DNA from: Pseudomonas delhiensis
GTDB lineage: Bacteria > Pseudomonadota > Gammaproteobacteria > Pseudomonadales > Pseudomonadaceae
Length of the DNA: 46,050 bases
NCBI RefSeq assembly: GCF_900187975.1
Contig: NZ_FZPC01000043.1
Coordinates: 1 to 46,050 of the forward strand
Direction of reading: 5' to 3'
Part shown: one piece after another, positions 6,344 through 14,169 of the stretch
How positions within the stretch are numbered: the first letter of the stretch is position 1
Layout: each line of letters begins with the position of its first letter
Notes under the pieces: model-generated
Database searches by the model: none
Seen by the model: only the letters and a program-made list of their open reading frames with translations
What the model was told of the DNA's origin: nothing
Translations under genes and position numbers: made by a program

Positions 6344-8749
6344 TCAACGCAGGGCCCGCGGGTCCCCCTTGCCGGCCAGCGCCGCGACCTCCTCGGCGGT
6401 CAGCAGCGCGCTGCGCGGCACTTCCAGCAGGCGCGCGCAGGCTGCCAGTACGTCGCCCCAGCTGGCCCGGTTGGCAAACAGCATGCCGGGCTCGTCGAGG
6501 GTCCCGCCGCGGTTGCGATACCCCAGCACCGAACTGCGCAGCGCATCCGGCAGGATCGGCCAGAGATGCCCGCGCGCCACCTCCGGGCGCATGTGGGTGA
6601 GCAGCACGCGGCGCCCATAGGCATCCGGGAACAGCTGCTCGATCAGCGCCTCGTCGGCCACCGCCGCCAGCTCCCAGTTGTCCCTGGGCGCGCGGAAGCG
6701 CCCGGGCTCCTGCAGGTAGACCAGGCGGTAGGGGTAGCCGGCCTCGGCCAGGCGCTCCGCAGCGCGGCGCATTTCGCCGAGCTGGTAGCTGCCATTGGCG
6801 ATCAGCAACAGTGGGTCGCCGCCCGGGTGTTCCTCCACCACGATGGCGCCGTCGCGCGCCAGTTGCTCGGCCTGGGCCCGGTCGAACAGGTTCGGCCGCT
6901 CGCGCTTGGGCGCCACCAGGCAGGCCAACTGCCCGCGGCTGCGGTAGATCTGCGGCAGCAGCGCCAGCAGGCTGTTGTGGTCGGCGGGGAACAGCACCCG
7001 CACCATGTCGCTCATCTCGCCGAGCAGGCTCTCGCAGAAGGTGGTGTCCTGGTGCGACTGCTGGTTCTTGCCGTTCTCCCAGGTGTGCGAGGTGGCCACC
7101 AGCGGCCAGCCGAGCCAGCCGGCCGGGCGCCCCGCCTCTTTCTGCAGGCGGGCGAAGATCAGCGCCTGGCGCACCGCGCCGAGCATCTTCACGCAGAACG
7201 CCTCGTAGCTGGCCACCAGGTTGAGCCCGCCCTGGTTGGCCAGGCAGGCGGAGACCACGGCCTCCTCGTTGAGCGCGGTGATGACCCGCCCGTCGAGGGC
7301 CTCCAGCACGCTCTCCGGCTGGCAGACGCGGTGCTTCAGCGCCTTGAGCACGCCGCCCAGGCGGTTGCTGGCCAGTTCGTCGGGGTTGCCGACGCGGGCC
7401 CGCAGGTCCGGGTTCGCCGCGCACAGCTCGGTGAAGAAGCGGTCCAGCGCCAGCATCGGCGAGCACTGGTCGTTGCGGTAGTGCAGTTGCGGCAGGCTGG
7501 GCTCGATGGGCCGGCGCACCGCCAGCGGGTTGTCGCGCTCCAGCAGGCGCCCCTGGCGGCTCGCGGCGAACAGCGCGCAGGCGGCGTCCAGCTCGTCCTC
7601 CGGCACCCACAGCTGCGCCGCGTGGTGGTTGAACAGCTCCCGGGCGTTCGCGTCCTCGCTGGGGTTGCCCGGCAGCGGCAGGTTGTGCGCGGCGTTGCTG
7701 CCGGCGCCGTAGAAGCCGAAGCCCTTGACCGTCTCGGCGATGCCGTAGGGAATCGGCAGCGGGTAATGCAGGATGCCGCTGTTCTTCTCGTGGACGCGAT
7801 GGGCCAGGCGCTGCTCCATTTCCCAGAGGGCGCAGACGAAGGCGGCCGGGTCGCGGCCATCGAAACTCAGGGGGTCGAAGCCGCAGCCGCCGAGGTGCTG
7901 CCTGAAGCCTTCCAGGCCCTCGCGGGTGCCCAGCTGGGTGCGCTGCTCGATGCGCCGGCCATTGGCGATCATCACCGGCAGGGCCACGCCGCAGTCCTCG
8001 GCGCGCCACCAGCGCGGCATCCAGTCGCTGCCGCGCTGCTCCTCGGCGGCGCCGTCGGAGAGGAAGGCCACCAGGGTCTCGCCGGGCAGCGGCAGGTGCG
8101 CGTACTGCAGTTCGGCGAAGCCCAGGTAGCCGCCTTCGGCGATGCCGCCGGCGGTATGCGGGTTGACGTGGCTGCCCAGGGGCGCGGCGACGCTGCCGTC
8201 CGGCGCCTGAGCGTAGCTGTAGAAGTCCTGCACCAGGCGTTCCAGGCCGGCGGCGTCGATGCCGTAGCACCGCGCCTGCTCGGGGTGCAGGTTGCCGGTC
8301 AGCACGTTGAGCGCCTCGATGGCCGCCACGCAGTGCCCCTGCCCCATCAGCCAGCCGCGGGTGGTGCCGGTCAGGGCATTGAGCGCCAGGTAGCCGGCGT
8401 AGGCCGGCACCATGTTCAGGGCGCCGCCGGTGTGGCCCTCGGGGCTGGCCTTGAAGTCCTCGGCCTGCAGCGGCGCGCCGTCCAGGCGCACGCGCCGCGC
8501 GTAGGTCATGTGCACCACCAGCCAGAGCCCGGCGCAGGTCAGCCGGTCCAGCGCGCGGAACATCCGGTAGACGCCGGGCAGGTCCGGCTGCAGGCCGGCC
8601 TGGACCAATTGATGAGCCATGCGGAAGACCGCAGCCTGGCTCTGCGCGCTATGCTCAAGCGGACCGTATCCGCTCAGCCATTCGGCGAATGCCGGCTGCT
8701 CCGCCGCGTGCGCGGCCAGCTCCTCCGGACTGGGCAGTATCTGCGACAT
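6344..8749 (-). CDS. Divergent phosphoketolase-like protein (XFP family)
   Basis: An 801-residue thiamine-diphosphate enzyme of the xylulose-5-P/fructose-6-P phosphoketolase family, which would split sugar phosphates with phosphate to acetyl phosphate. The family order is kept: EGHTGGALNMVPAY near residue 104, HTAGGIAEGGYLGF, then the cofactor region SDGAAEEQRGSDW and ANGRRI, then RVITALNEEAV with LVASYEAF, and SHQD. Several hallmark residues differ from well-studied enzymes: the usual GDGEAETG is SDGAAEEQ, LNGYKI is ANGRRI, and HNGFSHQDP is KNQQSHQDT. It is full length and intact (GGGAGA upstream of ATG 8749), so it is a real but unusual subfamily, as in PA3613. The substrate may differ. Confidence 0.85.
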   Translation of the reverse strand: MSQILPSPEELAAHAAEQPAFAEWLSGYGPLEHSAQSQAAVFRMAHQLVQAGLQPDLPGVYRMFRALDRLTCAGLWLVVHMTYARRVRLDGAPLQAEDFKASPEGHTGGALNMVPAYAGYLALNALTGTTRGWLMGQGHCVAAIEALNVLTGNLHPEQARCYGIDAAGLERLVQDFYSYAQAPDGSVAAPLGSHVNPHTAGGIAEGGYLGFAELQYAHLPLPGETLVAFLSDGAAEEQRGSDWMPRWWRAEDCGVALPVMIANGRRIEQRTQLGTREGLEGFRQHLGGCGFDPLSFDGRDPAAFVCALWEMEQRLAHRVHEKNSGILHYPLPIPYGIAETVKGFGFYGAGSNAAHNLPLPGNPSEDANARELFNHHAAQLWVPEDELDAACALFAASRQGRLLERDNPLAVRRPIEPSLPQLHYRNDQCSPMLALDRFFTELCAANPDLRARVGNPDELASNRLGGVLKALKHRVCQPESVLEALDGRVITALNEEAVVSACLANQGGLNLVASYEAFCVKMLGAVRQALIFARLQKEAGRPAGWLGWPLVATSHTWENGKNQQSHQDTTFCESLLGEMSDMVRVLFPADHNSLLALLPQIYRSRGQLACLVAPKRERPNLFDRAQAEQLARDGAIVVEEHPGGDPLLLIANGSYQLGEMRRAAERLAEAGYPYRLVYLQEPGRFRAPRDNWELAAVADEALIEQLFPDAYGRRVLLTHMRPEVARGHLWPILPDALRSSVLGYRNRGGTLDEPGMLFANRASWGDVLAACARLLEVPRSALLTAEEVAALAGKGDPRALR

Positions 8750-8877
8750 GCTCGACGTTCTCCCTTGGGCTATGGGGGAAGTCTAGGTCGCCGGATGGGA
8801 GCGGCGCTGACCTGTATCAACGCCATTTCGTTCCAGCTACGCGAGTCTGAAATACCGAATCCTGCTAAGGAGGCCCC

Positions 8878-10299
8878 ATGGCCCTACTCACTTTCATCGG
8901 CGCCGCCCAGGAAGTCACCGGCTCCTGCTACCTGCTGGAAACCCGGGATGGCGCGCGCGTGCTGCTCGAATGCGGCATGCGCCAGGGCCGCAGCAACGGC
9001 AAGAGCACCCGCGACAACGAGGCCGGCAACCGCACGCCCTTCCCCTTCGACCCGAAGAGCCTGAACGCGGTGGTCATCTCCCACGCCCACATCGACCACA
9101 GCGGGCTGCTGCCGCGCCTGGCGAAGGAAGGCTACAAGGGGCCGATCTACGCCACCGAGTCCTGCTGCGAGCTGCTGGAACTGATGCTGATGGATTCGGC
9201 CAACATCCAGGAAAAGGACGCCGAGTGGGAGAACAAGTGGCGCGCCCGCCTGAACAAGCCGGCGACCACCCCGATCTACACCGTCGAGGACACCGAGAAG
9301 GCCCTGGCCCTGCGCCGCGGGGTCAGCTACGGCAGCACCGTGGAAGTGGCGCCCGGCATCCGCGTGACCTTCCACAACGCCGGGCACATCCTCGGCTCGG
9401 CCATCGTCGAGATCGAGATCCACGAGCAGGGCCTGACGCGCCGCCTGGTGTTCTCCGGCGACCTGGGCAACACCTGCTCGCCGCTGATGTGCACGCCCAC
9501 GCCGCTGAGCCGCGCCGACGTGGTGCTGCTGGAATCCACCTACGGCGACCGCGACCACCGCGACAACAACGAGACGCTGCTGGAACTGGCGGACATCCTC
9601 GAACAGGCGCAGAAGGACGGCGGCAACGTGCTGATCCCCGCCTTCGCCGTCGGCCGCACCCAGGACCTGCTGTTCTACCTCGGGCGCTTCTACCAGGAAG
9701 GCCGCCTGCCGCAGCAGATGGTCTTCCTCGACAGCCCCATGGCCGCGCGGGCCAACGACATCTACCTGCGCCACTCCGGCGAGTTCTCCGACACCGACCG
9801 CGAATACATCCGCGGCACCGGCACCGTGAAACTGTCCGAATGGCTGCCGCTGCTGCGCACCACGCAGACGCCGGAAGACTCCATGGCGATCAACCGCATC
9901 AAGAGCGGCGCCATCATCATCGCCGGCAGCGGCATGTGCACCGGCGGGCGCATCGTCCACCACTTCAAGCACAACCTCTGGCGCGAGGAATGCCACATCG
10001 TCTTCCCCGGCTTCCAGGCCAAGGGCACCCTCGGCCGCGCCATCGTCGACGGCGCCGAGAGCGTGCGCGTGCTGCGCCAGCGCATCGCCGTGCGGGCGAA
10101 GGTCCACACCCTCGGCGGTTTCTCCGCCCATGCCGGACAATCGCAATTGATTCAGTGGGTTGGCCACTTCGAGAACAAACCCGAGCTATACCTGATACAT
10201 GGCGAGCGGGAAAAGATGGATGCCCTGCAGGCCGCACTGCTCGAACGCCTCGACTGGAAAGCCAACATTCCCGAACAGGGGGACCGCATCGCAATCTGA
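8878..10299 (+). CDS. MBL-fold/beta-CASP hydrolase (CPSF73/YSH1-like)
   Basis: A 473-residue metallo-beta-lactamase-fold protein with a beta-CASP domain, the architecture of RNA 3'-end processing exo/endonucleases. The zinc motif HAHIDH lies near residue 69, followed by NAGHILGS, FSGDLGN, LESTYGDR and, in the CASP/RMM part, AFAVGRTQDLLF, SGMCTGGRIVHH and GGFSAHAGQSQL near the C-terminus. RNA cleavage is the expected activity, with phosphodiester metallohydrolase chemistry; the substrate is unknown. The ribosome-binding site AAGGAGG is ideal. It is divergent from the phosphoketolase gene across 128 nt and is followed after 85 nt by a LOG-family gene on the same strand. Confidence 0.9.
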   Translation: MALLTFIGAAQEVTGSCYLLETRDGARVLLECGMRQGRSNGKSTRDNEAGNRTPFPFDPKSLNAVVISHAHIDHSGLLPRLAKEGYKGPIYATESCCELLELMLMDSANIQEKDAEWENKWRARLNKPATTPIYTVEDTEKALALRRGVSYGSTVEVAPGIRVTFHNAGHILGSAIVEIEIHEQGLTRRLVFSGDLGNTCSPLMCTPTPLSRADVVLLESTYGDRDHRDNNETLLELADILEQAQKDGGNVLIPAFAVGRTQDLLFYLGRFYQEGRLPQQMVFLDSPMAARANDIYLRHSGEFSDTDREYIRGTGTVKLSEWLPLLRTTQTPEDSMAINRIKSGAIIIAGSGMCTGGRIVHHFKHNLWREECHIVFPGFQAKGTLGRAIVDGAESVRVLRQRIAVRAKVHTLGGFSAHAGQSQLIQWVGHFENKPELYLIHGEREKMDALQAALLERLDWKANIPEQGDRIAI

Positions 10300-10384
10300 A
10301 ACAGGGTCATCGCCGACAGCCGTCGGCGGCATGTCAGACTGGCGCAAGCCTACGACAAGGGGTTGAAGAACAAGGAGTATCCCC

Positions 10385-11476
10385 ATGCCCTATGAGCCCG
10401 AGGACTACCTCTCCAGGCACTTCCAGACCAGCGGCACCGACCTGACGCAGAAGGTCGAGGAACTGGCCGCCCTCGCCGCGCCGGGCGACAGCCCGAACCT
10501 GCCGCTGTACCGCGAGATGCTCTTCACCGTGGCGCGCATGGCCCAGGCCGACCGCAACCGCTGGGACGCCAAGATCATGCTGCAGACGCTGCGCGAGATG
10601 GAGCACGCCTTCGCCACCCTCGAGCAGTTCAAGCGCCGGCGCAAGGTCACGGTGTTCGGCTCGGCGCGCACGCCCCCGGACCACCCGCTGTACGCCCTGG
10701 CCAGGGACCTGGGGCGCACCCTGGCGCGCTACGACCTGATGGTCGTCACCGGCGCCGGCGGCGGCATCATGGCCGCCGCCCACGAAGGCGCGGGGCTTGA
10801 GAACAGCCTGGGCTTCAACATCACCCTGCCCTTCGAGCAGCAGGCCAACCACACGGTGGCCGGCACCAACAACCTGCTGTCGTTCCACTTCTTCTTCCTG
10901 CGCAAGCTGTTCTTCGTCAAGGAAGCCGACGCCCTGGTGCTCTGCCCCGGCGGCTTCGGCACCCTGGACGAGGCGCTGGAAGTGCTGACGCTGATCCAGA
11001 CCGGCAAGAGCCCGCTGGTGCCGGTGGTGCTGCTCGACCAGCCCGGCGGGCATTACTGGGAGCAGGCGCTGCAGTTCATGCAGGAGCAGTTGCTGGACAA
11101 CCGCTACATCCTGCCCAGCGACATGCACCTGATGAAGCTGGCCCGCTCGGTGGAGGACGCAGTCGGGGAGATCGCCCACTTCTACAGCAATTTCCACTCC
11201 AGCCGCTGGCTCAAGGACAACTTCGTCATCCGCCTCAACCACCGCCTCAGCGACAGCGCCATGCAGCGCCTGCACGAGGAGTTCGGCAACCTCTGCCTGC
11301 ACGACGGCTTCCACCAGCAGGCCTGCGGCGAACTGGAGAAGGACGAACCGGAATTCACCAAGCTCACGCGCCTGGCCTTCGCCTTCAACGGCCGCGACCA
11401 CGGCCGCCTGCGCGAGTTGGTGAATTTCATCAATGACAAGCAGAACTGGACCGAGGCTTGTCCCGTTCCTGCATAG
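10385..11476 (+). CDS. LOG-family (lysine decarboxylase-like fold) protein
   Basis: A 363-residue protein with a Rossmann-type nucleotide-binding core: FGSAR (91-95), GAGGGIM (123-129) and the signature PGGFGTLDE (188-196). LOG enzymes hydrolyse cytokinin nucleoside 5'-monophosphates or other nucleotides to release a base; the annotation as lysine decarboxylase is historical. It is much longer than the common 190-residue LOG form, with extra helices at both ends (about 1-85 and 270-363), resembling the PpnN-like group of nucleotide 5'-monophosphate nucleosidases; the exact substrate is not determined. AAGGAG precedes ATG 10385. The REP cluster begins after the stop. Confidence 0.87.
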   Translation: MPYEPEDYLSRHFQTSGTDLTQKVEELAALAAPGDSPNLPLYREMLFTVARMAQADRNRWDAKIMLQTLREMEHAFATLEQFKRRRKVTVFGSARTPPDHPLYALARDLGRTLARYDLMVVTGAGGGIMAAAHEGAGLENSLGFNITLPFEQQANHTVAGTNNLLSFHFFFLRKLFFVKEADALVLCPGGFGTLDEALEVLTLIQTGKSPLVPVVLLDQPGGHYWEQALQFMQEQLLDNRYILPSDMHLMKLARSVEDAVGEIAHFYSNFHSSRWLKDNFVIRLNHRLSDSAMQRLHEEFGNLCLHDGFHQQACGELEKDEPEFTKLTRLAFAFNGRDHGRLRELVNFINDKQNWTEACPVPA

Positions 11477-11512
11477 GCCACCGCTCCTACATGGGATGGC
11501 GCGGGTGGGTGG

Positions 11513-11581
11513 TGTAGGAGCGGATCTCATCCGCGAATCGCACCGGTGGTTCCGGCGATCGCGGACGTAGTCCGCTCCTAC
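11513..11581. repeat. REP pair, type A (GTAGGAGCGGATCTCATCCGCGA)
   Basis: Two inverted copies of a REP arm: TGTAGGAGCGGATCTCATCC at the left and the mirror TCGCGGACGTAGTCCGCTCC at the right, around a short centre. The left arm is the same element as in the tandem array at 27600-28290. Confidence 0.8.
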
Positions 11582-11599
11582 GCCCACGCCCAACCGTAG

Positions 11600-11627
11600 G
11601 GCGTATAACCGTTCGCGGTTATACGCC
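11600..11627. repeat. Perfect 12-bp hairpin with TTCG loop
   Basis: GGCGTATAACCG pairs exactly with CGGTTATACGCC around TTCG. A close relative (GGCGCATAACCG-TTCG-CGGTTATCCGCC) is found at 17573-17600, so this is a second, different dispersed repeat family. No run of T follows, so it is not an intrinsic terminator. Confidence 0.75.
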
Positions 11628-11728
11628 GTTGGCCCGACGTGACACCGCGCTGGCGCGTAATTCCGGGGGAACGGTGTGTGAAATGGCGTAGGGGCAACTG
11701 TCTTGCCGACTACGCCGAGATGTTCTCT

Positions 11729-11796
11729 GTAGGAGCGAGCTTGCTCGCGAACAGACTCCGCTGCGGGGTTTATTCGCGAGCAAGCTCGCTCCTACG
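11729..11796. repeat. Inverted pair of canonical Pseudomonas REPs
   Basis: TGTAGGAGCGAGCTTGCTCG is followed about 30 nt later by its inverse CGAGCAAGCTCGCTCCTAC. This is the BIME-like head-to-head arrangement typical of pseudomonad intergenic regions, where a REP-associated tyrosine transposase can mobilise it. Confidence 0.85.
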
Positions 11797-11819
11797 AGAA
11801 GCCGTGCCCGCGTGTGTGC

Positions 11820-11926
11820 AAGCGGATCTTATCCGCGAACCACGCCGATACCGCCAGCTATCGCGGACAAGCCAGGGGAACGTGGTTGTGAATGGCGTAG
11901 GAGCGGACTCCGTCCGCGATCCGGCC
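11820..11926. repeat. Degenerate REP elements before the recX terminus
   Basis: AGCGGATCTTATCCGCGAA, CTATCGCGGACAAG and GTAGGAGCGGACTCCGTCCG are diverged copies of type A REPs. The rest of 11477-11952 shows no gene, promoter or terminator that I can support. Confidence 0.65.
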
Positions 11927-11952
11927 GACAGGCCGGCCAGCGCGCGCAGGGC

Positions 11953-12417
11953 TCAGTCGTCCCCGCCGCGCCCGCTGAACAGGCGGTTGATGGCTTCCAT
12001 GGAAAACCCCCGATAGGCGAGGAAACGCCCTTGCTGGGCACGCTCGCGGGCATCCTGGGGTAGACGGGGGAACTTGCGGCGCCAGGCGTCCCGAAGTTGC
12101 GCCTGCCAGTCGACGTCGGCCTCGCCCAGGGCCTTCTCGATCTCGCCGCGGGGCAGGCCGCGCTGGCTCAGTTCGTCGCGGATGCGCAAGGGGCCATAGC
12201 CGCTGCGCGCCTTGCTGGCGATGAAGGCTTCCAGGTAACGGGATTCGTTGAGCAACCCCTCCTCGGCCAGGCGGTCGAGGGCGGGCTCGATGAGCTCCGC
12301 AGGTGCGCCGCGCTGGCGCAGCTTGCGGACGAGTTCGGCGCGACCGTGCTCGCGCCGCGCCAGGAGGTCCATGGCGGCCCGTCGCACGGCGACGGGCGTA
12401 TCGAGCACGGTCGGCAT
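11953..12417 (-). CDS. recX: RecA regulator RecX
   Basis: A 154-residue all-helical protein made of repeated three-helix modules that binds in the groove of the RecA filament and modulates its growth. Family motifs seen are [19 protein letters not shown], a central DEGLLNE-like segment ([19 protein letters not shown]) and [12 protein letters not shown] at the end. It starts 8 nt after the recA stop codon with no strong ribosome-binding site of its own, so it is probably made by read-through of the SOS-induced recA transcript, the usual way RecX is kept low. Confidence 0.94.
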   Translation of the reverse strand: MPTVLDTPVAVRRAAMDLLARREHGRAELVRKLRQRGAPAELIEPALDRLAEEGLLNESRYLEAFIASKARSGYGPLRIRDELSQRGLPRGEIEKALGEADVDWQAQLRDAWRRKFPRLPQDARERAQQGRFLAYRGFSMEAINRLFSGRGGDD

Positions 12418-12425
12418 CGGCGGGA

Positions 12426-13487
12426 TCAGTAGTCGAGGTCGGCTTCAGCGGCCTCGGCGGCTTCGGCTGCAGCCAGCTCGGCCTTGGTCGGCGCCGGCTG
12501 GTTGTTCAGCAGTTGCTCGCGGATGGCCTTGTCCAGCACCGCGCAGATTTCCGCGTTCTCTTCCAGGTACTTGGCGGCGTTGGCCTTGCCCTGGCCGATC
12601 TTGCTGCCCTGGTAGCTGTACCAGGCGCCAGACTTCTCGACCAGGCCCAGCTGCACGCCCAGGTCGATGATCTCGCCGGTGCGGTAGATGCCCTTGCCGT
12701 AGAGAATCTGGAACTCGGCCTGGCGGAACGGCGGAGCGACCTTGTTCTTCACGACCTTGACGCGGGTTTCGCTGCCGACCACCTCGTCGCCTTCCTTCAC
12801 CGCGCCGGTACGGCGGATGTCCAGGCGCACGGAGGCGTAGAACTTCAGGGCGTTACCACCGGTGGTGGTTTCCGGGTTGCCGAACATCACGCCGATCTTC
12901 ATGCGGATCTGGTTGATGAAGATGACCAGGCAGTTGGCGTTCTTGATGTTGCCGGTGATCTTGCGCAGCGCCTGGGACATCAGGCGGGCCTGCAGGCCGA
13001 CGTGGGCATCGCCCATCTCGCCTTCGATCTCGGCCTTGGGCACCAGCGCCGCCACGGAGTCGACGATGATCACGTCCACCGCGTTGGAGCGCACCAGCAT
13101 GTCGGTGATTTCCAGGGCCTGCTCGCCGGTGTCCGGCTGCGAGACCAGCAGGTCGTCGACGTTGACGCCCAGCTTGCCGGCGTAGTCCGGGTCCAGCGCG
13201 TGCTCGGCGTCGACGAAGGCGCAGGTGGCGCCCTGGCGCTGGGCTTCGGCGATGACCGACAGGGTCAGGGTGGTCTTGCCCGAGGATTCCGGGCCGTAGA
13301 TCTCGACGATACGGCCTTTCGGCAGGCCGCCGATGCCCAGGGCGATGTCCAGGCCCAGGGAGCCGGTGGAGATGGCCGGGATGGCCTGGCGCTCGTGGTC
13401 GCCCATGCGCATCACCGCGCCCTTGCCGAATTGGCGTTCGATCTGTCCCAGGGCCGCGGCCAGGGCGCGCTTCTTGTTGTCGTCCAT
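12426..13487 (-). CDS. recA: Recombinase RecA
   Basis: A 353-residue DNA-dependent ATPase for strand exchange, and co-protease that triggers LexA self-cleavage. Walker A GPESSGKT is at residues 65-72, the Walker B region is [15 protein letters not shown], the L2 loop begins [19 protein letters not shown], and the acidic C-terminal tail ([14 protein letters not shown]) is present. ATG 13487 (MDDNKKRAL) is chosen over the longer in-frame extension because the extension covers the promoter and LexA box. GAGGAC precedes it. A LexA site lies 45-60 nt upstream and recX follows. Confidence 0.98.
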   Translation of the reverse strand: MDDNKKRALAAALGQIERQFGKGAVMRMGDHERQAIPAISTGSLGLDIALGIGGLPKGRIVEIYGPESSGKTTLTLSVIAEAQRQGATCAFVDAEHALDPDYAGKLGVNVDDLLVSQPDTGEQALEITDMLVRSNAVDVIIVDSVAALVPKAEIEGEMGDAHVGLQARLMSQALRKITGNIKNANCLVIFINQIRMKIGVMFGNPETTTGGNALKFYASVRLDIRRTGAVKEGDEVVGSETRVKVVKNKVAPPFRQAEFQILYGKGIYRTGEIIDLGVQLGLVEKSGAWYSYQGSKIGQGKANAAKYLEENAEICAVLDKAIREQLLNNQPAPTKAELAAAEAAEAAEADLDY

Positions 13488-13531
13488 TGAAGTCCTCGCG
13501 AAGTCAGGCGGCCGGGATGGGCCACGAACAA

Positions 13532-13547
13532 CTGTATAAGTAGACAG
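13532..13547 (-). promoter_or_regulatory. LexA (SOS) box of recA
   Basis: CTGTATAAGTAGACAG matches the gammaproteobacterial LexA consensus CTG-N10-CAG. It lies 45 nt upstream of the recA start, and a possible -35 box TTGCCC is read on the minus strand at about 13560-13565. Repression by LexA and induction after DNA damage are expected. Confidence 0.92.
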
Positions 13548-13574
13548 TATTATTTCACAGGGCAAGGCGCTCGC

Positions 13575-14087
13575 CTACCCCCGGACGGGATTTTCCCCGA
13601 CGGCCAGTCGCAACACCCCGTCCAGAGCGGCCGCCACCGCCTGCCGGCGCACCGCGAGGCGGTCGCCGGCGAAATGCAGGCACGCCGGGAGCAGCCTTTC
13701 GCCGTCGGCCCAGCACAACCAGACGGTTCCTACAGGCTTCTCTGGTGAACCACCGTCCGGCCCGGCGATACCGCTGACCGCCACGGCGAAACGCGCGCCA
13801 CTGCGCGCCTGTGCGCCACGGGCCATGGACTCGACCACCTCGCGGCTGACCGCGCCGACCTGTGGGAAAAGTTCGTCAGGCACGCCCAACTGCGCGGTCT
13901 TCTGCGCGTTGGAATAGGTGACGTAGCCGGCATCGAACCAGGCCGAGCTGCCGGCGATCCGCGTGATCGCCTCGGCGATGCCGCCGCCGGTGCAGGATTC
14001 CGCGGTGCAGACCCGCGCGCCCAGCCGCTGCAACTGCGCGCCCAGGCGCGCGGCCAGGTCGGTGATGCCTTCGTCGCCGATGCTCAT
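13575..14087 (-). CDS. pncC: Nicotinamide-nucleotide amidohydrolase (CinA C-terminal family)
   Basis: A 170-residue stand-alone CinA domain that deamidates nicotinamide mononucleotide to nicotinate mononucleotide, recycling pyridine nucleotides released for example by DNA ligase. Seen are CTAESCTGGGIAEAIT (catalytic Ser/Thr region, residues about 27-42), the YVTYSNAQKTAQLGV segment, and AVSGIAGPDGGSPEKPVGTVW. GGAG lies six bases upstream of ATG 14087. It is directly upstream of recA on the same strand, with the recA promoter beginning right after its stop; this pncC-recA-recX order is common in pseudomonads. Divergent from mutS. Confidence 0.94.
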   Translation of the reverse strand: MSIGDEGITDLAARLGAQLQRLGARVCTAESCTGGGIAEAITRIAGSSAWFDAGYVTYSNAQKTAQLGVPDELFPQVGAVSREVVESMARGAQARSGARFAVAVSGIAGPDGGSPEKPVGTVWLCWADGERLLPACLHFAGDRLAVRRQAVAAALDGVLRLAVGENPVRG

Positions 14088-14169
14088 TGCGTACTCCGAT
14101 GCTTAAGCCGTCAGGCCGGATACCGTACACTAGGCGCTTTTGCATATAGAAGACGGACCGCCCAAAGTC

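Noticed and set aside
11924..11936. CCGGCC-GACA-GGCCGG stem as recX terminator
   Set aside because: Short stem and no T run on the minus strand, so I do not call a terminator.
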